Assembly (NCBI RefSeq): GCF_024868665.1
Contig: NC_079891.1
Coordinates: 14,963,973 to 15,027,972, forward strand
DNA length: 64,000 nt
Reading direction: 5' to 3'
Source: Triplophysa rosa
Taxonomy: Eukaryota; Chordata; Actinopteri; Cypriniformes; Nemacheilidae
Below are positions 33,961 to 44,086 of this stretch, one piece after another. Below the pieces are notes generated by a model. It worked only from the letters and a program-made list of their open reading frames with translations, searched no databases and was not told the DNA's origin. Every line of letters begins with the position of its first letter. Positions within the stretch are counted from its first letter, which is position 1. A program made the position numbers and the translations under genes.

Positions 33961-35240
33961 TAGGCCGGGGTGCCATCTGGCCTGCAGCCTCCCCCCCTCC
34001 TCCTGGAGATGAAGTCGGCTACCACCATCTGAGACCCCGGTCTGTGGACCACCTGAAATTTGAAGGGTAGTAAAGCTAGATACCAACGGGTGATCCGTGC
34101 GTTAGTATCCTTCATGCGGTGGAGCCATTGGAGGGGAGCCCCAGCAGATAATAGCGGAGGGTGAGAATGGCCCACCTGATTGCCAGGCATTCCTTTTCAA
34201 TGGTGCTGTACATCGTCTCTCTTCTGGAGAGGTTACGACTGATGTACAGCACCGGCCGCTCCTCACCCTCTATCTCCTGGGACAAAACCGCCCCCACGCC
34301 CCGATCCGACGCGTCGTTCTGCAACCTGAAGGGAAGAGAAAAATCGGGAGAGTGCAATAACGGCCCGCCACACAGAGCAGCCTTCACCTGGGTAAAAGCC
34401 TGCTGGCATGGCTCCGTCCACTGGATGGTATCCGGTGCCTCCTTTTTAGTGAGGTCAGTCAGCGGGCTGGTGAGGTCCGAATAATTAGGAATAAACCTTC
34501 TATAATATCCTGCCAGCCCCAGGAACTGCCTCACCTCCTTTTTGGTCTTGGGTCTCGGTGAGGTCGCAATCGCTGCCATCTTATCAATTTGGGGACGCAC
34601 CTGACCGTGACCCAAGTGGAAGCCCAGATACCTTACTTCCACACGCCCAATCGCACACTTCTTCGGGTTAGCCGTCAGCCCCGCTCCTCTCAGCGACCTC
34701 AGAACCGCCCGCAGATGCTGCATATGCCGCTCCCAGTCATTACTGTAGATGATGATGTCATCTAGGTACTGCATATGCATATGTGGTGCATATGCAGCGT
34801 GCGGTCGAAGCAGGCGGTCCATGAGGCACTGAAAGGTGGCCGGGGCTCCGAATAAGCCGAACGGAAGTGTGACGAACTGGTGTAATCCGAACGGCATGGT
34901 GAAAGCTGTTTTTTCCTTGGATAATGGAGATAAGGGGATCTGCCAATATCCTTTAGTCAAATCCAGTGTCGAATAAAAACGAGCCACGCCTAGCCGATCC
35001 AGCAACTCGTCAATCCGTGGCATCGGATATGCGTCGAATTTTGACACAGCATTCACCTTGCGGTAGTCCACGCAGAATCGAACCGAGCCATCCGTTTTGG
35101 GTACCAAAACTATCGGGCTCGCCCAATCACTACTGGACTCTTCTATTACCCCCATCTCGAGCATTGCTTTTAATTCTTCCTGAACCACCTTCTTTTTGTG
35201 TTCCGGTAACCTATATGGCCGGCTGCGAACTACCGTGCCC
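33961..35240 (-). pseudogene. Gypsy reverse transcriptase and RNase H
   Basis: The minus-strand frame 35188-34112 has PIVLVPKTDGSVRFCVDYRK, STLDLTKGYWQI, PFGLFGAPATFQ and the catalytic YLDD, then the connection and RNase H region (NDASDRGVGAVLSQ). RNase H continues in another frame to about 33960 (ending ADFISR). Upstream it joins directly to the integrase C-terminal linker (PYRLPEHKKK-type sequence at about 35200). A frameshift near 34150 disables it. Confidence 0.88.
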
Positions 35241-36393
35241 GGCTTGGTCTCAATGTGGTGCTCAATGAGGTGCGGCCGGTGCGGCTGGGCAGGGGCGAGA
35301 ACACATCTGCGAACTCCGCTTGCAACCTGGCAACATCGGTGAGCTGGGAGGGTGAGAGGTGATCCCCCAGGGCCAGAGCGAGAGATTGTACCTTGTTGCT
35401 CACTTCTGGTCCAAGATTCTCCTCTCTACTCACTACCATTGCCAGCATCACCGTGTTCGCCTCACTCCATTTTTTGAGGAGGTTGAGGTGATAAATTTGA
35501 TGTGCCCCACTCCTGTCCGATCGCACCACCTCATAATTGAGATCGCCTATTCGCCATGTGACCTCAAAGGGTCCTTGCCACTTTGCGAGTAATTTAGAGC
35601 TCGAGGTGGGGAGTAATACAAGAACTTTATCTCCCGGTGCAAATTTGCGCAATCTGGCACCCCTGTCATATTGTCAGCTTTGTCTGTCCTGGGTCTGTAA
35701 CAAATTCTCCATGGAGAGCCACCCCAACTTGTGGAGTTTTGCTCTCAGGTCCAGGACATACTGAATTAGATTTTTGCTGTCTGAAGGTCCGTCCTCCCAA
35801 GCCTCCCTTAGGACATCCAACACCCCATGGGGCTGACGCCAATAGAGAAGCTCGAAGGGGGAAAACCCCGTGGAGGCTTGCGGGATCTCCCGCACGGCAA
35901 ATAACAGGGGCTCCAGCCATCGATCCCAATTTTTGGCGTCCTCGTGTACAAATTTACAGATCATTGTTTTCAACGTGCGATTAAACCGTTCGACCAGCCC
36001 GTTCGTTTGTGGGTGATAGACGCTGGTGCGAATCGTTTTAATGCCCAATAGTCCATAGAGTTCGTGGCGGGTCCGTGACATGAACCCCGTGCCTTGATCC
36101 GTGAGAACCTCCTTTGGGATTCCCACTCGGGAAATGATACGAAACAGGGCGTCCGCAACGCTTTTAGCAGAAATACTGCGTAGCGCCACTGCTTCCGGGT
36201 ATCGGGTTGCGTAGTCCACAATGACTAACGCAAATCGATGCCCTCGTGCAGATCGCTCTAACGGCCCGATCAGGTCCATACCAATTCTTTTGAAGTGGAC
36301 CTGAACCAACGGAAGAGGGCACAATGGTGCTTTTGGGGTGGCGGGGGGTTTACCAGCTGACATTCAGGACAAGACGCGCACCACCTGCCCACG
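35241..36393 (-). pseudogene. Gypsy integrase, located upstream of RT
   Basis: The minus-strand frame 36363-35674 contains the catalytic core with D in IVDYATRYPEA, D in TDQGTGF and E in GLVERFNRTLK (the DDE triad). A remnant Cys motif (WCASCPEC) sits at about 36370-36390, where the truncated LTR begins. The chromatin-binding C-terminal part (FAPGDKVLVLLP, KWQGPFEV) is at 35652-35500, after a frameshift. A linker then leads into RT. The enzyme joins the element DNA to the host genome. Confidence 0.88.
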
Positions 36394-36629
36394 TCTGTCG
36401 TTCAGATTCTTCTTCGCGGGGTTTCGTCCCTATGGAGGTTCGTCTTGGTGTGTCTTCCCAGCCGTTCTCTCTATCTTTTGCCGTCTCCTCGTGCTGCTTA
36501 TATGCATCTCCTCACCAATCACTGTAACGAGACACAGGTGATCTTAATATGCACTTGACCTACTTACGCGCCGTCTTTCTCGCGCCTCCCCCTTTGGCGC
36601 AGACTTCGCTAAACCACTCCCCCTTGCCA
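36394..36629 (-). mobile_element. 5' LTR of the Gmr1-type element, truncated
   Basis: It matches 33717-33940 with a few differences but lacks the part equivalent to 33559-33716. The missing part, together with the primer site, gag and protease, was deleted, fusing the LTR to the integrase finger. Confidence 0.8.
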
Positions 36630-37804
36630 TACGGCCTATCCTAGACCTTAGACGAATGAACAAACATCTCAGACAAATCAAATTCAAGATGCTTACGGTA
36701 CGGCATCTTCTGTGTTCCTTGCATCCCCGAGACTGGTTAACATCAGTGGATCTAACCGATGCATACTTCCACATCTCAATTCACCCGGGGCACAGGAAGT
36801 TTCTGAGGTTCTCCTTCCAGGAGGCCACGTACGAATTTCAGGTCCTACCGTTCGGGCTGTCCCTAGCACCACGCATTTTTACGAAATGCATGGAGGCAGC
36901 ACTGGCACCGTTGCGGCGCCATGGCATGAGAGTGTTCGCCTATTTGGACGACCTGCTCCTGGCCTCAGACAACAGAGAGCAAGCAGTGTTACAGACACAA
37001 GCACTTGTTTCCCATTTGCGGGCTCTGGGGTTTCTAATAAATCTTGAAAAGAGCTCCGTGCTCCCAAAGCAGCAGATAATTTATCTTGGTTTGGAGGTAA
37101 ATTCCGTACAGAACACAGCTACGCTGTCAGTACGAAGGGTCGAGGTTTTTCGCAGCTGCCTGGCTCAGTTTCAGCTGGGAAAACGGGTCCGTTTTCATTT
37201 AATATTGAGACTCAATGATAGCGGCAGTCCAGTTGGGTCTCCTCTTTATGCGTGCCTTCCAGAGATGGGTACTGAGCATGAGATTAAACGCGGCACAGCA
37301 TCTGCACAGACAGGTGACGATCACGCCTTTGTGCGTTCAAACTCTGGTTCCCTGGGGAAACCCAGTTTTGTTATCGGAGGGAGTTCCCCTGGGCAAGGTG
37401 ACGTCATGTGTATTATGGTGTCGACAGATGCGTCGCTACATGGATGGGGAGCTCTGTCCCAGCAGAGCTCCGTAAGGGGGGAATGGTCAGCAGCACTAAG
37501 ACAGCCTCACATAAATTTTCTGGAGCTGCAGGCTGTTCGTCTGGCACTGAAACACTTTGCCTGGCATCTGCGGGACAAACATGTGTTAGTCAGGGCAGAC
37601 AACACGACAGTGGTATCATATATAAACAGACAAGGGGGGACTCACTCTCTTACCCTGTTGCAGATGGCACGAAAGCTCCTGTTTTGGAGCAGCGAACATG
37701 TTGCGTCGCTCAGAGCGGTTTACGTCCCAGGCCGTTTGAATGGTGCGGCGGATATACTGTCCAGAGGCGGCCTGCAGATCAGGGAGTGGCGCTTACATCC
37801 GTGA

Positions 37805-38185
37805 GTGGTGGCGCAGATCTGGGATCGGTTCGGCAAAGCCGAGTGGTGGCACAGATCTGGGATCTCTTTGCCTCTGCGGAGAACACACACTGTCCACTGT
37901 TTTTCTTGATCACAGACAAGAGCGCTCCGCTGGGGGTGGACGCACTGTCGCATGTATGGCCCAGTACCCTGTTATACGCATTCCCGCCGGTGGACATGAT
38001 ACAACCTACTCTAGACCGAGTACGTCAGGAGGGTCTGTAACTAATTCTAGTGACACCTCATTGGCCGGCACGGACATGGTTCATGGGCATCATGGAGTTG
38101 TTGTCGGAGGCACCGTGGCGTCTTCCCACTCCTACAACCTACTATCACAAGCAGGGGGGCAGATTCTGCATCCTCGTCCGGAGCT
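37805..38185 (+). pseudogene. DIRS region between RNase H and recombinase
   Basis: It encodes, with breaks, LFASAENTHCPLFF and PLGVDALSHVWPSTLLYAFP, a conserved stretch after RNase H in fish DIRS elements. A tandem echo of GTGGTGGC(A/G)CAGATCTGGGAT occurs at 37804-37824 and 37842-37862. Confidence 0.6.
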
Positions 38186-39101
38186 TTGGTCTCTGTGGGC
38201 TTACCTGCTGAAAGGGAGAACCGGATGGCAGCGGGGTTCCCTACCAATGTGGTGGAAACGATTCAGAGTGCTAGAGCGCCATTGACAAGGGGACTTTATG
38301 CGCTGAAATGGCGCATGTTTGAAAATTGGTGTGGGCAAAGAGCGTTATCACCGCATCAGTGCCCGATTGCAGGGGTTTTGACGTTCCTGCAGGAATTATT
38401 GGAACAGGGTCGCTCCCATTCCACTATAAAAATTTATTTGGCGGCAATCTCGGCCTGTCATGAGGGCATAAGCGGTGCTACCCCGAATGCACACCCACTC
38501 GCTGTTCGGTTCCTGTAGGGGGCACGGCGTCTGAGGCCCATTGTAAAATCAATGGTGCCGTCATTGGTCCTGGTCTCAGTTCTGGAGGCTGTGTGTGGAC
38601 CCCCTTTTGAACCCTTGGATTCTTTAGATCTAAGAATGCTGTCGTATAAAACGGCACTGCTGCTGGCGCTGGCATCGACGAAGCGCGTGGGCGATCTGCA
38701 CGCACTGTCAGTGCATCCCTCATGTATGCCGTTTGCTCTGGATGGGTCGAAGGTGGTGCTGCGCTCCAAACGCAGCATATACACCTAAAGTCTTGTCGGG
38801 GACATATAACACACTCCCCTTTGAGCTGCCCACCCTGTCAACTGTTTCTGCGGACTCCGGGGAGGACGAGAAACTACGTGCTTTGTGTCCGGTTCGGGCT
38901 CTGCGTAGGTATGTGGAGCAGACGCAAGCCATGATATCTGTGGAGGCGATATCTCTTGCATACAAGAGCAGGGGTTTGGACCTGCCTATGGGGGTGCGTG
39001 TGCACTCAACAAGGGACATGGCAACATCATGGGCACTGTTTAGGACTTCTCTAAACTGTGCCCATGATGTTGCCATGCCCCTTGTCTACTTGTCCCTGTA
39101 G
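38186..39101 (+). pseudogene. DIRS tyrosine recombinase, C-terminus lost
   Basis: The SAM-like N-terminal part (LYALKWRMFENWC, HSTIKIYLAAISACHEG) precedes the catalytic part with STKRVGDLHALSV (first Arg) and VHSTRDMATSWA (His and second Arg). Stops and frameshifts lie at 38516 and about 38770. After ATSWA the sequence turns into an inverted repeat, and the catalytic tyrosine region is not found. The enzyme normally integrates the circular DIRS intermediate without a target duplication. Confidence 0.8.
39013..39081. repeat. 31-bp-arm hairpin at the end of the recombinase gene
   Basis: The arms 39013-39043 and 39051-39081 are inverted copies with two mismatches (core GGCAACATCATGGGCAC) and a 7-nt loop. 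The left arm is recombinase coding sequence, so the right arm is a foldback copy of it. Confidence 0.92.
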
Positions 39102-39288
39102 AGGACATTTGAGCAGGAAGCTCAGGATTTTCACATCAGGATTTTCAGGCCAAGGGCCATCACTTCCGTGAGATGCATGGGTTAAGTGGCGGTGCTGGTA
39201 CCTTACGTTTAGTTTCGGCAACTTGGCGGGGCATGAATACAAGTCCCATAGTCATGTGTTGGACCGAGTGGACTGACTGAATGGGAAC

Positions 39289-39484
39289 GTTGAGTTATGC
39301 ATATATCTACTGTTCCCAGAAGGAGGGAAACAAGATACAACACATCTTGGCCCCGCACAGTCGTAAGCTCGGAGCTCAGCTCCCTTTGTTCAGTCCAGCT
39401 TTTCGCCGAGCTTACGACTGTGCGGGGCCAAGATGTGTTGTACCTCGTTTCCCTCCTTCTGGGAACATATATGCATAACTCAAC
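39289..39484. repeat. ~80-bp-arm terminal hairpin of DIRS
   Basis: The arms 39289-39371 and 39407-39484 are near-perfect inverted copies (one 5-nt indel, about two mismatches), loop 35 nt. The arm core is CATCTTGGCCCCGCACAGTC. DIRS ends normally carry inverted terminal repeats at opposite ends of the element; here both arms are adjacent. Confidence 0.93.
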
Positions 39485-39489
39485 TTTTT

Positions 39490-40140
39490 ATATACACTGA
39501 AATAAATGATCAGTTGGGTCAACTTACAAAAATACTTCAATTGGTAACACCTAAAAAAAATTTAGTTTGTCCAAATTAAATTTCCCAACTAACAAAAGTC
39601 ACCATCATGGTGGTCAGTGTTTCCTTGAGTTGTGCTCTTGACTTATAGGTGTTGCTTTCCCCCCACTGCTCTCATCTGGTTTATGAACATTAGAATGTTC
39701 ATGGTGTTTGATTGCATTTTCATGAATGAGTTTTGTACTATGATGTTACCCAGCATGAAGCTTTCTTTTGTTGATTGTCACATTGTTGAGATTCATATGC
39801 TGATTCTTCATGTCTAATCGATTCAGTGAGCAAAGGTTTTCTGGAGTTATATCTGTTATTACACTTTATTATCACACATTAAAAAAACAACACGATGCTA
39901 AGAAATGACTTCAACCAACTTAAGCTTATTCTTATGGATCTTAGTTTTCATTGTTTTAACGTTAACACGTAACATTAAAGTAAGAGTCAAGGTCCCAACT
40001 AAAGTAAACACTGATCACAATAATGGTGATTTGTTGAAATTTCAACATTAATTTCAGGTGCTCTCTTGCTATCAGGGTAACTAGCAAATGAGTTGAATCA
40101 GGTGTTTTATATAGGGAGACGTCTAAAACATTCTGTCAGG
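39490..40140. repeat. Mosaic of MITE fragments
   Basis: A family-X end lies at 39598-39643 (CACCATCATGGTGGTCAGTG, then TTGTGCTCTTGAC). The GTTGATTGTCACATTGTTGA motif is at 39770-39790. Another family-X end is at 39983-40030 (AGAGTCAAGGTCCCAACTAA). No gene is seen. Confidence 0.65.
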
Positions 40141-40225
40141 AGGTTCCTGAAGATCAGGATTGAGAACCCCTGAGGTAAACCACTGACTCGATTTGATTTG
40201 AGACTTGCTCCCACCTCTGTGATGG
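40077..40225. repeat. Dispersed repeat shared with 48618-48770
   Basis: The block TCAGGGTAACTAGCA through GGTTCCTGAAGATCAGGA to TTGCTCCCACCTCTGTGA is repeated in the same sense at 48618-48772 with few changes. Confidence 0.8.
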
Positions 40226-41480
40226 GGTGTAGGAGTGTAGGAGGGTGTGAAAGTATGCCGGTGCAGATCCAGTGATAGGTCTGTAGGCAAGCATTAGTGA
40301 CTTGAATCTGATACGAGCTTCAACCGGTAGCCAGTGGAGAGAGATGAAAAGGGGTGTCATATGAGAAGTTGTGCCGCATGCTCAGTGAGATAGGGTCTAA
40401 CCTTTCTAATGTTGAGTAAGGCATATCGGCATGACCGCGTTGTCTTTACAATGTGATCATTGAAGGACAGCTGTTAATCAAATATGACTCCGAGGTTCCT
40501 GGCTGTTTTGGAAGGAGTGATTGTGGTATTGCCAAGTTGGATGGTGAGATTGTGTTGCACCGTGGGGTGTGCTGGAAATATGAGTAGTTCTGTCTTGGCA
40601 GGGTTCAGCTGGCATCCCAAGCTGAGATGTCTTCTAGGCAGGCTGTAATGCGAGCTACTACAGTGGTATCGTCTGGGTGAAATGACATGTAAATCTGGGT
40701 GTCGTCAACATAACAGTGATAGGAGAAGCCATGTGTCCGTATGATGGGTCCCAAGGATGTCATTGTCATGGTTCTGCCCTCCTAGTCATGGTTTTTTGAG
40801 TCTGGTGGCAGAACCATGACAGACCCACGTATTTAGTGTGAGAAAGACATGAGATTGTTTACTATTGGCATGCCATGTGCTTTCTCGTGTCTCGTCTTTG
40901 GCCCCGCCCCTCTCATTCCCCGTATAGTTTTCCTGCTGTGTCTCATTACCCTCACCTGCCCATTGTTATCTTCCTTTGTCAGTCACTCTATTTAATGCCC
41001 GTATGTTTGCTGTCTTGTGCTGAATCATTTTGTATTCTCCCCGTGTGATACTCGTGTTTCTCCTGCCTTGTCTTAGAATTATCCGTGGATTACCTTGCCT
41101 TGTTTTGGACGTTGTGTCGTGTTTTGGATTATTGTTTATTTTTCCCCCTCGAGGGAAGTGTTTGTTTTGAGTTCTTGTTAAGTGATCGTGTCCTGTTTTT
41201 CCCCATTGTGGGTTTTTGTTTTCTGTTTTGTCCTGTTTATTAAAGTCTGTGTTTAACCCCTTCACTGCCTGCCTGCACTTGGGTTCTCCCCCTGAAAACG
41301 TGACAGTCGTGTAGATGGAAAAAAGCTGCGGTTCAAGCACCAATCTCTGAGGGACCCCAGTGATCATGTGGTGAGCAGTGGACAGCGAGCCCCTCTATGA
41401 CACCTTGAAGGATCTGCCGGAGAGGTAGGATTTGAACCAGTGGAGAGGAGTGCCTGAGATTCCTAAAGATGACAGGGTAT
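40154..41480 (-). pseudogene. L2-clade LINE fragment, split by a solo LTR
   Basis: The minus strand encodes GVPQRLVLEPQLFSIYTT (an RT motif block, about 41361-41308), then after the LTR the downstream part, ending with MTPLFISLHWLPVEARIRFK (40360-). Stops and frameshifts are frequent. It is a second, independent L2 copy, opposite in strand to that at 18-28 kb. Confidence 0.8.
40764..41305 (+). mobile_element. Solo LTR (copy C)
   Basis: It runs from TGTCATGG to ACGTGACA, with near-duplication GTCAT / GTCGT on the flanks. It is homologous to copies A and B, including the 3' block TTAACCCCTTCACTGCCTGC. The first 58 bp fold into a perfect 15-bp stem (40764-40778 with 40807-40821). It interrupts the L2 reverse transcriptase. 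Confidence 0.88.
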
Positions 41481-41805
41481 ACATTTGTATGTATACACTG
41501 TAAACAAATGTGTAAATGTATACACTGTTAAAAAAAACATTTTACAATCCTTAACTGTATGTTTCATGGCAAAGTCTTATGTTTTAAAGAAAGTTGTGTG
41601 AACACAATGACTGATATTAATCATTCCTCATTCATTCTTGCACTGTTAATTCACCTGTTCATACAGGAGTTGCACGTGCTTTGCACAGATACTTTACACG
41701 CATACCACTACATGTGCTCTCATGCCCATTTTCTACCCTTTACAACAAACATCTGCACATTTACCTATAACTCAAGGTTTGTGGGTGTGTTTTGTGTGTT
41801 TGCAG

Positions 41806-41891
41806 TTGTATTTAAAGAAGTAGACGAGTCTCCCTCTGTCAGACTGATCGAGACGTCCATCAGATCCACTGCTGTCATCCACACTTCTCCA
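41806..41891 (+). other. Candidate exon upstream of the 44.1 kb gene
   Basis: An 86-nt segment lies between a pyrimidine/GT-rich acceptor (TTTGTGTGTTTGCAG) and a strong donor (CCAC/GTGAGT). One frame is open throughout (VDESPSVRLIETSI visible). Spliced to the acceptor at 44073, that frame meets a TGA that overlaps the ATG of the downstream ORF. It may be a 5' UTR exon, an upstream-ORF exon, or an exon of another gene. Confidence 0.35.
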
Positions 41892-42099
41892 CGTGAGTAC
41901 AATTACACACAAACATTTGTTCAATTCAAAGTTATCAGCAGAAATATGAGCCAGTGAACAATTCAGAGGTGAAATATTTCCTCATGATTCCAGTGAAGGA
42001 CTCAACATATGCTGTATGTCATGTCGTCTCGTGTTAGGACCACATACATCACAGAACAATCTATCGTATGGAACGTGTTTGGGGGAATAAACACACACA

Positions 42100-44050
42100 A
42101 ATATTACTCATACAGTGGTAATAACAACAGAGCATAAATCGCTTGTTCACATGATGTGCTATTTCTCAATTTTGTTGATGGTTATATAAGAATGATTTGC
42201 AGAGGTGGGAACAAGTCATTGTTTTGCAAGTCATAAGTCTCGAGTCTTTGCATTCATCTTGAGTCAAAGTCGATTTGGACTCGCCTCTCCCTGACAACCG
42301 TTGAATCATTGATAAAAATTGTAGATTATTTGTTTTATTTCTACTAGACAATTGTCAAAACTGTTTTAGAGCATCTGCCTTTATTAATGCTCAAACGTTC
42401 TTTAACTGAATAAATGTAAAGGATAAGGAGCATAACTAAAGTTAAACATTGATGACAATAGTGGTGTTTTTTTTCAGTAATTGCTGGTGCAAAAGTGATA
42501 TTGATTCAATGCAATTAACATTGACCAATCAACACTTGATTCAATGGTCTTCCTACACTTAGATCATTCAACTTAATTTATTTCAAATCCGGGACCTACA
42601 CTGAAAAAAATGAAACTTTGGACCAATTTAAAGACATACTGTAATCATTGTGTGGTTATCTAAATAATTGCTCAGGAGTGTGTTATTAACGTGTAAATAT
42701 TTTGTGATCCTACAGTGTGAGATTAAATCAGTACAACCAAACACAAATATGAATAAATAGAAAATACTCTAAACTGCTGAATCAATTAGACATGAGAAAT
42801 CAGTGTATGAATCACAACAATGGTGACAATCAACAAAAGAAAACTTCATTCTGCAATGCATGCTGGATAACATCACAATCATAAATATTTGAATCATGCT
42901 ACCAGATGTCGGTTATTTCAACAACCAACACCATTCGATTGCATTCTTACTTGCAATGGCAAAACAAACATACTTCAAAAGCACACAGTGTAAAAATGAG
43001 AAAAGAAACCAAGAATTTAATCATCCAGAGTTGAGAGCCCAAATCAAGGAAATACTGATCACCATGATGGTGAGTTTCAACTAAATTAAAGTGGTGATAT
43101 GACACGGCTAAAATAAACATTATTGTTTGTTTTAGATGTAATGCAATGTGTATACAGGATTTAAGGTTCAAAAACGCTGTATTTTCCACATACCGTGCAT
43201 GTTTGTATCTCCTCTTTGCCCCGCCTCTCTGAAACGCGCAGATTTTTTACAAAGCTCATGGCTCATTGGCCAGTTAACCAGTGCGTAGTGATTGGTGGAA
43301 TACTGCAAGCGCGTGACGGAATTGTAACACCTCTTACCACATTTGGAACATCAGGTTCCTCTTCAATTGTACTGACAGGTACGCCCACCTTACTTGCATA
43401 TACATTTGGGAGGTCTTAGTCAAATCATACCACCAACTGATGTAGATTTGTGGTGGTGTGGTTACACAAGGCGTTTCAGGCAGGTCTGGGTGAGGATTCG
43501 CTTTTAGATAGAAGCATCTTTTGTTCCGACACTTTCATTTGTGCAATTTTACGTGTCTAATACATGCATGGGCAAGTTATAACATAACAAAAATACATAT
43601 TTACACCATATGATCCCTTTAATAGCAGCTGCTCAGCCATAAGTGTGCAGACTGTTTGTGTCAGAGCGTCAGCGTATAACGTGAGAGTAATGTTCTCGGG
43701 TTTCTTTTATCGCATACGCTGTGCAGCACTGTGTTAAATCCAACACACATCTTAAAAGTACAGTTACAACAAACACCACAATAAGAAACATACTTTAAAA
43801 GCACACCGTTACATAAGAGTCAAGAGCTCAACTCAAGGAAACACTGATCACCGTGATGGTGACATACAAATGAATCACTTTCAACAAAACAAATATTAAG
43901 TGTTAACCCACCCACGGCCCCTGTGCATGTTAAGCGTTAAAATACAAAGTAGTATTTCATAATCTGTGTATTTGAAATACTGCCCGTCCCTGGTAGTAGC
44001 AGTAAATGAAGACTAGAACATCATCTTCTCATCAGATCTGGTCACTGAAT
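42100..44050. other. Intergenic or intronic TE mosaic
   Basis: Family-X pieces are at 42425-42540, 43030-43075 and 43817-43863. The AATCAGTGTATGAATCACAA / CAATGCATGCTGG block is at 42800-42870. The rest is unassigned and no gene is seen. Confidence 0.6.
43380..43505. repeat. Repeat inverted at 48000-48145
   Basis: GTACGCCCACCTTACTTGCA, TTTGGGAGGTCTTAGTCAAA and ACACAAGGCGTTTC return in reverse complement at 48000-48145. The two copies flank the 44.1 kb gene and the hAT element at 46 kb. Confidence 0.85.
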
Positions 44051-44086
44051 GTCTGTGTTCTTCTGTGTTGCAGGTAAAGAGGCACA

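Larger units (their letters stand above)
33559..36629 (-). mobile_element. Ty3/gypsy element of Gmr1 type (integrase before RT)
   Basis: A minus-strand LTR element is inserted in DIRS RT, flanked by TACGGC at 33553-33558 and 36630-36635. Its coding order on the minus strand is integrase, then RT, then RNase H, the reverse of ordinary gypsy. This order is known from Gmr1-like elements of fish and other deuterostomes. gag, protease, primer site and part of the 5' LTR are deleted. Confidence 0.85.
33280..37804 (+). pseudogene. DIRS reverse transcriptase and RNase H (interrupted)
   Basis: The N-terminal part ends FLLPKKSGGLR at 33558. Coding resumes after the gypsy insertion with PILDLRRMNKHLR (36636-). 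RT motifs include LTSVDLTDAYFHI, FGLSLAPRIF and the catalytic YLDD (about 36942-36953). RNase H follows with STDASLHGWG, FLELQAVRLAL and RADNTTVVSYIN. Between about 37200 and 37415 the DIRS-like reading lies in another frame, so two indels of opposite effect keep the downstream frame open. It copies DIRS RNA into a circular DNA intermediate. Confidence 0.85.
32165..39484 (+). mobile_element. DIRS-type tyrosine-recombinase retrotransposon, split by a gypsy element
   Basis: The order gag-like, reverse transcriptase, RNase H, tyrosine recombinase and no DDE integrase is diagnostic of DIRS elements. The RT is interrupted at 33558/36630 by a gypsy element (33559-36629). The right end holds two hairpins (39013-39081 and 39289-39484). 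A left terminal repeat is not found, so the 5' end may be truncated. All coding parts carry frameshifts or stops. Confidence 0.85.

Noticed and set aside
34161..34484. Plus-strand frames through the gypsy element (34.1-36.5 kb)
   Set aside because: The minus strand holds the RT and integrase motifs; plus-strand frames are GC-rich shadows.
41559..41957. 132-codon plus-strand open frame as a full gene
   Set aside because: Only the 86-nt part with splice signals (41806-41891) looks exon-like; the rest has the composition of repeats and ends in an intron-like donor.
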